A stretch of 20,891 nt of DNA from Bacteroidales bacterium (GTDB lineage Bacteria > Bacteroidota > Bacteroidia > Bacteroidales > UBA932). Location: positions 1 to 20,891 of the forward strand of contig JAEEQI010000017.1 in assembly GCA_016285215.1 (NCBI GenBank), read 5' to 3'. Shown one piece after another: positions 7,577 to 14,761 of the stretch; within the stretch, counting starts at the first letter, position 1, and each line of letters opens with the position of its first letter. The notes under the pieces were generated by a model. The model made no database searches. It worked only from the letters and a program-made list of their open reading frames with translations, and was not told the origin of the DNA. A program made the translations under genes and the position numbers.

Positions 7577-9205
7577 ATGATGCAAAGCTATAGTAAGCAC
7601 AACATACAGGAACTGCCTCTAAGCAGTCTGTTCTTCCGAAATAAGGTGGATAACTTCCTCAGAGACAATGGTCTCCGGATGGAAGAACTTGATGTATATT
7701 GTGTCATAGAAAACGAAGCCGGAGACATCTTAGCCGGCGCCGGACTTTCCGCCGATATCATCAAATGCATAGCCGTAACCCCCGAAGCCCGTTCGGAAGG
7801 TTTGGTGGCACCGCTGGTGTCGCATTTGATTTCCATGGCGGCCTCCAAGGGAATCCTGGAGCTCAAGATTTTCACCAAGCCCGAGAACCAGGCCATCTTT
7901 GAAAGCCTGGGCTTCCACGTCCTGGCCCGTGCCCCCAAGGCCATCCTTATGGAAAACGGTCACGGTCTGGAGAGATACTGCCAGTATTTGAAGGGCTTCG
8001 CTAAAGAGGGCCGAAGCGGCGTCATTGTGATGAACGCCAATCCCTTCACCCTGGGCCACCTCTATCTCCTGCAACAAGCCTCCAGGCAGGTAGACCACCT
8101 TTACATCATCCCTGTAAAAGAAGATAGATCCCAGTTCTCTTACAATGAGAGACTGGAAATGATAAGAAAGGCCCTTCCTACAACCTCCACAGCCCGACGC
8201 ACCAGTGGGGAGGGGACGAATGTCTGTGTGTTAGAGGGATCGGATTATCAGATTTCAGCGGCTACTTTTCCTACTTATTTCTTGAAAAACTTATCAGACG
8301 CGGCGGAAACGCAGATGCGTCTGGATCTTGACCTGTACGCCCGGTGGATTGCACCGGCCCTGAATGCTTCCGTGCGGTTTGTGGGATCTGAACCTCTCGA
8401 TCCTCTCACGGCCCGGTATAATGACCTGATGAGAGAGCTTCTGCCTGAGGTCGTTGAAGTACCCAGATATGCTGAGGTCTCAGCATCTGAAGTGCGGAAG
8501 GCACTGGAGGAGGGGAGTTTCAGGAAGGCTTCGGCCCTGTGTCCGGAGAGTACCTGGCCGTATCTGCTGGCAGAACTGGCGCAGAGGGCTCTGAAGCTGG
8601 AGCTGGATACGCCCGGTAAACCGGGACTGGTGGGCCCTGATTCGTGCGGAGCGCACAAGGATATGGATTACGGCACTATGCTCAAGGGAATTGCTGCCAT
8701 TCGGCCCTTCTTCCCCAAGATGGTGCTGGCGTCGTCGGCCCTGGAACTTCGGGATTTGGGCATTGAGGCCGAAAAGGCTATGCTGGCTGCCACTGGCGGG
8801 GTCAATACCCACCGGGGTGCCATTTTCTGTATGGGCCTGGCTCTGAATGCCTGTGGAGATGGAGGCCGGATGACGGAACTGGCAGAGCAGATTTGCGGCG
8901 ACAATCACTCCAGAGGTGCCCGTACAATAGCCCTGGATGGCTATAAACTGCTCTTTGAGGACTGGCTGCCGTATTATGCCTCCGGCGCCGGAGAGCTCAA
9001 GACGCTGCTGCGCATTATGAGCACGCTGGACGATACCTGCGTGATCAAGAGGGCAGGGGCCGAAAGGGCCCAGCAGGTGAAGCAGGAGGCGTTGACTGTA
9101 GATAGCAAAGAATTATGTGACCGCTATGCGGCGGAGGGTATTTCTCCCGGCGGAGCGGCCGATATGCTGGCATTGACAATATTTATTCACTCAATCATAA
9201 TATGA
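7577..9205 (+). CDS. citC: Fused [citrate lyase] ligase (CitC) and triphosphoribosyl-dephospho-CoA synthase (CitG)
   Basis: The 542-residue protein joins two citrate lyase maturation enzymes. Residues 1-130 form a GNAT-like domain and 145-330 a nucleotidyltransferase with VIVMNANPFTLGHLYLL (149-165), EDRSQFSYNERLEMI (182-196), GSDYQISAATFPTYF and RFVGSEP; this is CitC, which acetylates the ACP prosthetic group using ATP and acetate. Residues 335-542 carry the CitG signatures PGKPGLV, GAHKDMDYG (358-366), GGVNTHRGAIF (407-417) and GISPGGAADMLALT (521-534); CitG makes triphosphoribosyl-dephospho-CoA from ATP and dephospho-CoA. The CitG half is compact, about 210 residues against 290. The frame opens at a TTG at 7514, but the ATG pair at 7577/7580 follows the promoter and leader. 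Residues 202-215 are an extra loop encoded by a repeat shared with citX. The stop overlaps the aconitase ATG. Confidence 0.93.
   Translation: MMQSYSKHNIQELPLSSLFFRNKVDNFLRDNGLRMEELDVYCVIENEAGDILAGAGLSADIIKCIAVTPEARSEGLVAPLVSHLISMAASKGILELKIFTKPENQAIFESLGFHVLARAPKAILMENGHGLERYCQYLKGFAKEGRSGVIVMNANPFTLGHLYLLQQASRQVDHLYIIPVKEDRSQFSYNERLEMIRKALPTTSTARRTSGEGTNVCVLEGSDYQISAATFPTYFLKNLSDAAETQMRLDLDLYARWIAPALNASVRFVGSEPLDPLTARYNDLMRELLPEVVEVPRYAEVSASEVRKALEEGSFRKASALCPESTWPYLLAELAQRALKLELDTPGKPGLVGPDSCGAHKDMDYGTMLKGIAAIRPFFPKMVLASSALELRDLGIEAEKAMLAATGGVNTHRGAIFCMGLALNACGDGGRMTELAEQICGDNHSRGARTIALDGYKLLFEDWLPYYASGAGELKTLLRIMSTLDDTCVIKRAGAERAQQVKQEALTVDSKELCDRYAAEGISPGGAADMLALTIFIHSIII
8180..8210 (+). 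repeat. Short in-gene repeat, copy 2 (in citC part)
   Basis: ACAACCTCCACAG (8180-8192), ACGCAC (8197-8202) and AGTGGGG (8204-8210) match the citX copy at 4607-4639 in the same order and orientation. It is read in frame as TTSTARRTSG between the helix ending in RLEMIRKAL and the strand before GSDYQIS. There recalled E. coli CitC has about 10 fewer residues, close to the 31-bp repeat length. Confidence 0.8.
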
Positions 9206-11439
9206 TTACACTAAACCCCAATGGAGTTTATCTCCTCGATGGTAAGACCATCGCCAAGGACGCGGCTCTCGGTAAGGACGAGGCCCGTGAAAACACCATT
9301 ACCTATCAGATCCTGCGCAAGCACGACGTAGACGGTTCCAAGGGCAAGGACCTGCGGATCCGCTTCGACGCTATGGTTTCGCACGACATTACCTACGTGG
9401 GCATCATCCAGACCGCCCGCGCCAGCGGACTCGAGAAGTTCCCGCTGCCTTATGCTATGACTAACTGTCACAACTCCCTATGCGCCGTGGGAGGCACCAT
9501 CAACGAGGACGACCACGTCTTCGGCCTGTCGGCTGCCAAGAAGTATGGCGGTATCTATGTGCCTGCCAACCAGGCTGTGATTCACCAGTATGCCCGTGAG
9601 GCCCTCACCGCCTGCGGCAATATGATTCTGGGTTCCGACTCCCACACCCGTTACGGCTCTCTGGGCAATATGGGTGTTGGTGAAGGCGGCGGCGAGCTGG
9701 TAAAGCAGCTGCTGGAGAACACCTGGGACATCAAGGCTCCCGAAGTGGTGCTGGTATGGCTGGAGGGCAAGCCCCGCCGCGGTATCGGCCCGCACGATGT
9801 GGCTATTTCCCTTGTGAAGGCCGTGTTTGAGAGCGGCTTCGTGAAGAACAAGGTGCTGGAATTTGCCGGCCCCGGCGTCAAGGAACTGCCCATCGACTTC
9901 CGTAACGGTATCGATGTGATGACCACCGAGACCACCTGCCTCTCCTCCATCTGGATCACCGACGAAGAGGTTCAGAAGTACTTCGAGATGCACAACCGTC
10001 CCGAGGCTTACAAGAAGCTCGAGCCCGGTAAGGTGGCCTGGTACGACTCTATGATTACCATTGACCTGAGCAAGCAGGAGAGTATGATTGCCCTGCCTTA
10101 CCACCCGTCCAACGCTGTGACCATCCACGAGCTGCAGGAGAACCCCGAGAAGGTGCTCAAGGCCATTGAAGAAGACACCGTCAAGCGCTTTGGTGACAAA
10201 GTGCACCCTGACCTCCTTTCCAAGATCAAGAACGGAAAGGTATACGCCGACCAGGGTATCATTGCCGGCTGCTCCGGCGGTACCTACGACAACCTCTCCG
10301 AGGCTGCCACCATCCTCAAGGGTAAGTCCATCGGTAACGATTACTTTACTATGAGCGCTTATCCCCAGAGCACGCCCGTGTATCTGGCCACCACGCGCAA
10401 TCACATTGCCGAAGAACTCCTGGAGGCCGGTGTGGTTATTAAGCCCGCCTTCTGCGGCCCTTGCTTTGGCGCCGGTGACGTGCCGTCCAACAACGGCCTG
10501 TCCATCCGCCACACCACCCGCAACTTCCCCAACCGTGAAGGCTCCAAGCCCGGTCAGGGACAGATTTCCATGGTGGCCCTGATGGATGCCCGTTCCATTG
10601 CAGCCACCGCTGCCAACGGCGGTGTCATTACCGCAGCCACGGACATTGAATACGAAGACACCCACAAGCCTTATCAGTTTGACGGCCGTATCTATGAGAA
10701 GCGCATCTACAATGGCTACGGAAAGGCCCATACGGAGGAGCCGCTGCGTTACGGTCCCAACATCAAGGACTGGCCCGTTATGCCCGCTATGCAGGAGAAT
10801 ATGCTGGTAGAGCTGGCTGCCGTGATCCACGACCCTGTGACTACCACCGACGAGCTCATTCCTTCCGGTGAGACTTCCAGCTACCGTTCCAACCCGCTCA
10901 AGCTTTCCGAGTTTGCCCTGAGCCGCCGCGTTCCCGAGTATGTGGGCCGCAGCAAGCGCATCCAGGCCGATGACCGTGCCCGCCGCGCCGGTGAGGTCAC
11001 CGAAGACCTCCGCAAGGCCCTCGCCGTTGCGGGAACTTCGGCCGAAACTACTTCCTTCGGCTCCTGTGTCTTTGCCAACAAGCCCGGTGACGGCAGCGCC
11101 CGTGAGCAGGCTGCTTCCTGCCAGAAGGTGCTGGGCGGTGACGCCAACATCTGCTACGAGTATGCTACCAAGCGTTATCGTTCCAACTGCATCAACTGGG
11201 GTATCGTTCCTTTCACCATCAGCAAGGACACTCCGTTTGAGTATGAGGTAGGGGACTATGTGTTTGTGCCCGGTATCCGCAAGGCCATCCTGGGCGGCGA
11301 AGAGCAGATTGAGGCCCGCGTCATTACCCGCGACGGCCGCTCCACGCCCATCACCCTCTACTTCCAGAACCTCACCGAAGACGAGCGTCAGATCCTCGCC
11401 GACGGCTGCCTTATGAATTATTATAAAAACCGTAAATAA
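9202..11439 (+). CDS. Aconitate hydratase
   Basis: The 745-residue enzyme interconverts citrate and isocitrate with a [4Fe-4S] cluster. Expected cluster ligands are Cys357 in AGCSGGTYDN and Cys418/Cys421 in AFCGPCFG, with spacing like that of mitochondrial aconitase. ILGSDSHTRYGSLGNMGVGEGG is the substrate-binding region, and the C-terminal swivel domain has TTSFGSCVFANKPGDGSAREQA with RYRSNCINWGIVPF. It belongs to the single-chain Bacteroides-type aconitase group, shorter than the roughly 890-residue AcnA. The ATG overlaps the citC::citG stop (ATGA), and icd follows after three bases, so all three are probably co-transcribed. In this setting it moves carbon between the citrate pool and 2-oxoglutarate synthesis. 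Homoaconitase is less likely given the adjacent isocitrate dehydrogenase. Confidence 0.95.
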   Translation: MITLNPNGVYLLDGKTIAKDAALGKDEARENTITYQILRKHDVDGSKGKDLRIRFDAMVSHDITYVGIIQTARASGLEKFPLPYAMTNCHNSLCAVGGTINEDDHVFGLSAAKKYGGIYVPANQAVIHQYAREALTACGNMILGSDSHTRYGSLGNMGVGEGGGELVKQLLENTWDIKAPEVVLVWLEGKPRRGIGPHDVAISLVKAVFESGFVKNKVLEFAGPGVKELPIDFRNGIDVMTTETTCLSSIWITDEEVQKYFEMHNRPEAYKKLEPGKVAWYDSMITIDLSKQESMIALPYHPSNAVTIHELQENPEKVLKAIEEDTVKRFGDKVHPDLLSKIKNGKVYADQGIIAGCSGGTYDNLSEAATILKGKSIGNDYFTMSAYPQSTPVYLATTRNHIAEELLEAGVVIKPAFCGPCFGAGDVPSNNGLSIRHTTRNFPNREGSKPGQGQISMVALMDARSIAATAANGGVITAATDIEYEDTHKPYQFDGRIYEKRIYNGYGKAHTEEPLRYGPNIKDWPVMPAMQENMLVELAAVIHDPVTTTDELIPSGETSSYRSNPLKLSEFALSRRVPEYVGRSKRIQADDRARRAGEVTEDLRKALAVAGTSAETTSFGSCVFANKPGDGSAREQAASCQKVLGGDANICYEYATKRYRSNCINWGIVPFTISKDTPFEYEVGDYVFVPGIRKAILGGEEQIEARVITRDGRSTPITLYFQNLTEDERQILADGCLMNYYKNRK

Positions 11440-11442
11440 ACC

Positions 11443-12654
11443 ATGGAAAAAATCAAAATGACCACGCCGCTCGTAGAGATGGACGGCGATGAAATGACCA
11501 GAATCCTCTGGAAAATGATTAAGGATGAGCTCATCCTTCCCTTCGTGGACCTCAAGACCGAGTACTATGACCTGGGTCTCCCGTACCGCGACAAGACCTC
11601 TGACCAGGTTACCATTGACTCCGCCAATGCTACCAAGCGTCTGGGTGTGGCCGTCAAGTGCGCCACCATCACCCCCAACGTACAGCGTATGAGCGAGTAC
11701 AACCTGCACCAGATGTGGAAGAGCCCCAATGGCACCATCCGTGCTATGTTGGACGGTACCGTGTTCCGTACACCCATCACCATCCCCAGCATTCATCCGG
11801 CCGTGAAGTTCTGGAAGAAGCCCATCACCATTGCCCGTCACGCTTACGGTGACGTGTACCGCGACGTGGAAATCCAGACCACCGAGCCCGGTGTGGCCAA
11901 GCTCGTTTTCGAGGGTGTCTCCGGCGAGCGCATTGAGGAAGTGATCCACGAGTTTGCCGGTCCCGGCGTCATTGAGGGTATGCACAATACCGACGCCTCC
12001 ATCCGCAGCTTTGCCCACGCCTGCTTCAAATATGCCCTGGATCTGAAGCAGAACCTGTGGTTCGCAACCAAGGATACCATTTCCAAGAAGTACGACGGCC
12101 GCTTCAAGGCCATCTTCGAGGAAGTGTTCCAGGAGTACAAGGACGCTTTTGAGGCTGCCGGCATCGAGTACTTCTACACTCTGATTGACGACGCCGTGGC
12201 CCGCGTAATGCGCAGCGAAGGCGGCTTCATCTGGGCCTGCAAGAACTACGACGGTGACGTGATGTCCGATATGGTTTCCACCGCTTTCGGTTCCCTGGCC
12301 ATGATGACTTCCGTGCTCGTAAGCCCCGACGGCAAGTACGAGTATGAGGCTGCCCACGGTACCGTGACCCGCCACTACTACAAGTACCTGAAGGGTGAGG
12401 AAACCTCCACCAACCCTATGGCTACCATCTTTGCCTGGAGCGGTGCCTTCCGCAAGCGCGGTGAACTGGACAACCTCCCCGAGCTGGTGAACTACGCCAA
12501 CCAGCTGGAGCAGGCTTGCTTCGATACCCTGAACGAGGGTCTGGAGACCAAGGACCTGGTGAACCTCTCCGAGGGCATCACTCCCAAGGGCCTTACCTCC
12601 CTGGAATTCCTCAAGGAAATCCGCAAGCGCCTGGAAATCCGCCTGGGTGCCTAA
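11443..12654 (+). CDS. icd: NADP-dependent isocitrate dehydrogenase, eukaryotic-type
   Basis: The 403-residue protein oxidises isocitrate to 2-oxoglutarate and CO2 with NADP. It belongs to the homodimeric subfamily that includes human IDH1. Visible motifs are [13 protein letters not shown] at the N-terminus, [17 protein letters not shown] (isocitrate binding), [11 protein letters not shown] with the catalytic tyrosine, [15 protein letters not shown] with the catalytic lysine, [24 protein letters not shown] (metal-binding aspartates) and [13 protein letters not shown] (NADP 2'-phosphate recognition). It starts three bases after aconitase and closes the citrate block; hairpins and a terminator follow. 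The reaction is reversible, so reductive carboxylation of 2-oxoglutarate is possible in an anaerobe. The call is very sure. Confidence 0.97.
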   Translation: MEKIKMTTPLVEMDGDEMTRILWKMIKDELILPFVDLKTEYYDLGLPYRDKTSDQVTIDSANATKRLGVAVKCATITPNVQRMSEYNLHQMWKSPNGTIRAMLDGTVFRTPITIPSIHPAVKFWKKPITIARHAYGDVYRDVEIQTTEPGVAKLVFEGVSGERIEEVIHEFAGPGVIEGMHNTDASIRSFAHACFKYALDLKQNLWFATKDTISKKYDGRFKAIFEEVFQEYKDAFEAAGIEYFYTLIDDAVARVMRSEGGFIWACKNYDGDVMSDMVSTAFGSLAMMTSVLVSPDGKYEYEAAHGTVTRHYYKYLKGEETSTNPMATIFAWSGAFRKRGELDNLPELVNYANQLEQACFDTLNEGLETKDLVNLSEGITPKGLTSLEFLKEIRKRLEIRLGA

Positions 12655-12666
12655 TTGAAAAAGACA

Positions 12667-12735
12667 GGGGCGAATGGCCGAAATTCGGTTCATTCGTCCC
12701 AAAATTGGAGCTTTGGTCCCAAAATAGCGCTTTTG
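12667..12735. repeat. Hairpin plus tandem 20-bp repeat after icd
   Basis: GGGGCGAATG (12667-12676) pairs with CATTCGTCCC (12691-12700) with one G-T wobble, and CCGAA/TTCGG pair inside it. Two 20-bp units beginning GTCCCAAAAT follow (12696-12715 and 12716-12735), ending GCTTTG and GCTTTTG, and each can fold through CCAAA/TTTGG. These may protect the 3' end of the citrate transcript. Confidence 0.6.
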
Positions 12736-12770
12736 GTCACTTGTGTTCGTCACAGGTGACTTTTCTTTTT
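12736..12770 (+). terminator. Rho-independent terminator of the citrate block
   Basis: GTCACTTGTG (12736-12745), loop TTCGT, CACAGGTGAC (12751-12760): a 10-bp stem with one G-T wobble, followed by TTTTCTTTTT. It lies 82 bases after the icd stop, and its T-tract overlaps the -33 box of the next promoter. Confidence 0.85.
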
Positions 12771-12797
12771 GGGGGTGGGGGAGGCACTGTACCTTTG
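12768..12797 (+). promoter_or_regulatory. Bacteroidota-type promoter of the acyltransferase gene
   Basis: TTTG at 12768-12771, 18 bases, then TACCTTTG at 12790-12797, an exact TAnnTTTG -7 box. The ATG at 12815 lies 17 bases beyond it, so the leader is very short. Confidence 0.75.
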
Positions 12798-12814
12798 CAT
12801 CAAACGAAACAGTT

Positions 12815-14092
12815 ATGATTGCATCCATCCCCGCCCGCCTAAGGCTCGACAATGCCGCCAATATCTATCCCGCATCTATGTCCAAGGAGTATAGTTCCCT
12901 GTATAGGATTAAAGTAACCTTGAAAGAAGTGGTAGATGTTACCCTTCTGCAAGATGCCCTCGTACGCGTATCCGAGCGTATTCCTACCTTCCGTTGCACG
13001 CTCAAGGCCGGAGCCTTCTGGTGGTATCTGGACCGTTGCCCCGTGAAGCCGGAAGTCCGTGGTGTCAAGCCGCTCAAGGATTTTAGCTTTGAGGAGCAGG
13101 ACGGCCTCTTATATCGCGTGAGCGCCCGCAAGTGCAGCATCTATCTGGATGTCTTCCACGCCCTGGCCGACGGAACCGGTGCTATGACTTTTCTGATGAC
13201 CCTTACCGGAGAATACCTCCGTCGCCGTTACGGGGTGGAGATCCCTTACAACCAGCTGGTGCTGGATCCCAAGGACCATCCGGTGTATGCCGAGGTAGAG
13301 GACAGCTTCAAGTCCGTCTTCAGCGGCCGTAAGGGCCAGCTGGAGAAGAATGTGGATGCATACCATATCCAGGGTAAGGCGCTGCCCGATTCGGCCGTAA
13401 AAGACGTTCGCGTGGTGGTTCCTTCCGAGGACGTCAAGAACCTCTGCCGTGAGTACAGCTGCACGGTAACCGAATTCCTGACCGCCGCTATGATCTATGC
13501 CCTGCAGGAGGAGCATCAGAAGGATGACTCCCGCCGCAAGCGCTCGGTCCTCAAGGTTTCCGTTCCCGTGAACCTGAGACCTTTGTACGGCAGCCGTACC
13601 GTGCGCAACTTCTCTTCCTATGTGAACCTGGGCGTGGACGTGAAGGACGGTTATTTCTCTTTCCCGGAACTGGTCAAGGCCATCAAGGAGCAGAAAGCCC
13701 ACGATATGCGCCAGGATAGGCTGGAATCCAAGATTGCCGCCAACGTGGCCCTGGAAGAAATGCTGCTGGTGCGTATGCTGCCCCTCAAGATCAAGCATCC
13801 CATCATTGATATCATCAACCTCCTGCACGGAGACCGCTTTATCTCCCAGACGCTCTCCAATATAGGCCAGCTCAAAGTTCCCGAAGCCCTCTATCCCTAT
13901 ATCCAGGACGTGGACTTCTCGCTGGGCCGTCAGCGCGGCAACAGCGGCGCCGTATCCTGTGTGGGATACAACGGAAAGCTCTACATCCACCTTACGCGGA
14001 AAATCGTCCGCAGCAGCTTTGAGAATGCCTTTATCCGCCAGCTGATGGCCCTGGGACTGTCTACTGAAGTCTCTGTGGATAATTTAGCCTAA
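12815..14092 (+). CDS. Condensation/alcohol acetyltransferase-like protein
   Basis: The 425-residue protein looks like a member of the chloramphenicol-acetyltransferase/condensation-domain superfamily. HALADG at residues 115-120, preceded by hydrophobic SIYLDVF, fits the HxxxDG active-site motif, with His115 as general base. VSVPVNLRPLYGSRTVRNFSSYVNLGV near residue 260 resembles the second conserved block of alcohol acetyltransferase and PapA-type acyltransferases, and FISQTLSNIGQL is the typical late segment. There is no signal peptide. The frame is open from 12743, but the ATG at 12815 follows the -7 box at the right distance. The gene stands alone and overlaps the convergent next gene by nine bases. 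Acyl donor and acceptor cannot be told from the sequence; lipid or alcohol acylation is inference. Confidence 0.75.
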   Translation: MIASIPARLRLDNAANIYPASMSKEYSSLYRIKVTLKEVVDVTLLQDALVRVSERIPTFRCTLKAGAFWWYLDRCPVKPEVRGVKPLKDFSFEEQDGLLYRVSARKCSIYLDVFHALADGTGAMTFLMTLTGEYLRRRYGVEIPYNQLVLDPKDHPVYAEVEDSFKSVFSGRKGQLEKNVDAYHIQGKALPDSAVKDVRVVVPSEDVKNLCREYSCTVTEFLTAAMIYALQEEHQKDDSRRKRSVLKVSVPVNLRPLYGSRTVRNFSSYVNLGVDVKDGYFSFPELVKAIKEQKAHDMRQDRLESKIAANVALEEMLLVRMLPLKIKHPIIDIINLLHGDRFISQTLSNIGQLKVPEALYPYIQDVDFSLGRQRGNSGAVSCVGYNGKLYIHLTRKIVRSSFENAFIRQLMALGLSTEVSVDNLA

Positions 14093-14614
14093 AGGATAGA
14101 ACAGGGAATCGTAACGGCTGTTCCAGCTGCGGTCGTAGTGCTTGCGGATGACGCGGGCACTGGCAAACGAATTGAAATTGTCCCAGGCCTCCAGGAAAAG
14201 GACGGCAAAATCCGTTCTCTGGTGCAGCGTAAGGGCAAACAGCGTATAAACGGCCACAATGTATACCATAGCCCGCTCGCGGTCATCGGCCTGCGGATTG
14301 GAGGGAGTGACCAGCGTCAGACGCTCGGCCTGCGCAAAGGCCAGGTCTGCTATGGCATCGGCCAGCAAGGCTTCCTCCGAAGGCGCATAAAGCTGCGCGC
14401 AGTAGCGCATAGAGGCGCAAGTACGGGCCGAAGCCTCCTTCTCCAGCACCGGCATAGGATTGGGAAGGGCCGATTCAAAATAGCGGTCATACTGGGCCTC
14501 ACCCCTCAGGAACTGAAGGGCCAGGACGCAATAGTCTCTTACGCTGGCCTCAATGACCATCGAGTAAGGGGCTTTCTCGTCTATACGGGCCAATATTTCC
14601 GTAATACTTGCCAT
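14084..14614 (-). CDS. Unrecognised protein of 176 residues
   Basis: I do not recognise this family. From the ATG at 14614 (MASITEILARID) the product is 176 residues, rich in alanine, leucine and charged residues, and looks mostly helical. Segments that may be conserved are EASVRDYCVLALQFLRGEAQYDRYF near residues 22-46 and AMVYIVAVYTLFALTLHQR in the third quarter, too polar at its ends to be a confident membrane segment. The frame continues upstream to 14662, but that stretch translates A/T-rich promoter-like DNA. Its 3' end overlaps the convergent acyltransferase gene by nine bases without a terminator. The overlapping forward frame is rejected because of its weaker, low-complexity translation. 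It is probably real, with unknown function. Confidence 0.65.
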   Translation of the reverse strand: MASITEILARIDEKAPYSMVIEASVRDYCVLALQFLRGEAQYDRYFESALPNPMPVLEKEASARTCASMRYCAQLYAPSEEALLADAIADLAFAQAERLTLVTPSNPQADDRERAMVYIVAVYTLFALTLHQRTDFAVLFLEAWDNFNSFASARVIRKHYDRSWNSRYDSLFYPLG

Positions 14615-14624
14615 ATCTAAAGTG

Positions 14625-14632
14625 TAAATATA
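14625..14632 (-). promoter_or_regulatory. Candidate -7 box of the unrecognised gene
   Basis: On the - strand this reads TATATTTA, one mismatch from TAnnTTTG, 10 bases upstream of the ATG at 14614. No convincing -33 box is seen. Confidence 0.35.
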
Positions 14633-14677
14633 CAAATTTTCTATTACATTTGTAAAACCCAAGGTTGAATCGAAGGA

Positions 14678-14730
14678 CTTAGGAGCGAAGCGACCCAGGG
14701 GGTCTGGGGGGATAGCCCCCCAGTCGTAAG
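14678..14730. repeat. G/C-rich double-hairpin intergenic repeat
   Basis: Two adjacent hairpins lie between divergent genes: GACCC/GGGTC (14692-14696, 14700-14704; loop AGG) and CTGGGGGG/CCCCCCAG (14704-14711, 14716-14723; loop ATAG). CTTA (14678) and TAAG (14727) bracket the segment, suggesting a defined unit. It resembles dispersed G/C-rich repeats of Bacteroidales, from memory only. It has no T-tract. Confidence 0.55.
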
Positions 14731-14761
14731 ATAGTTTTATTCATAAAATGCGGAGCTTTTT

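Noticed and set aside
12771..12785. G-rich tract as a G-quadruplex
   Set aside because: Only two long G-runs are present; it is better explained as promoter spacer between the -33 and -7 boxes.
9478..12861. Stop-free 1127-codon antisense frame opposite aconitase and isocitrate dehydrogenase
   Set aside because: It mirrors two unmistakable enzymes. Strong codon bias in G+C-rich genes removes antisense stops, and the translation is glycine/valine/histidine-rich without family motifs.
14138..14620. 160-codon forward frame opposite the unrecognised - strand gene
   Set aside because: The - strand frame has a better protein-like composition and a candidate promoter; the forward frame has neither.
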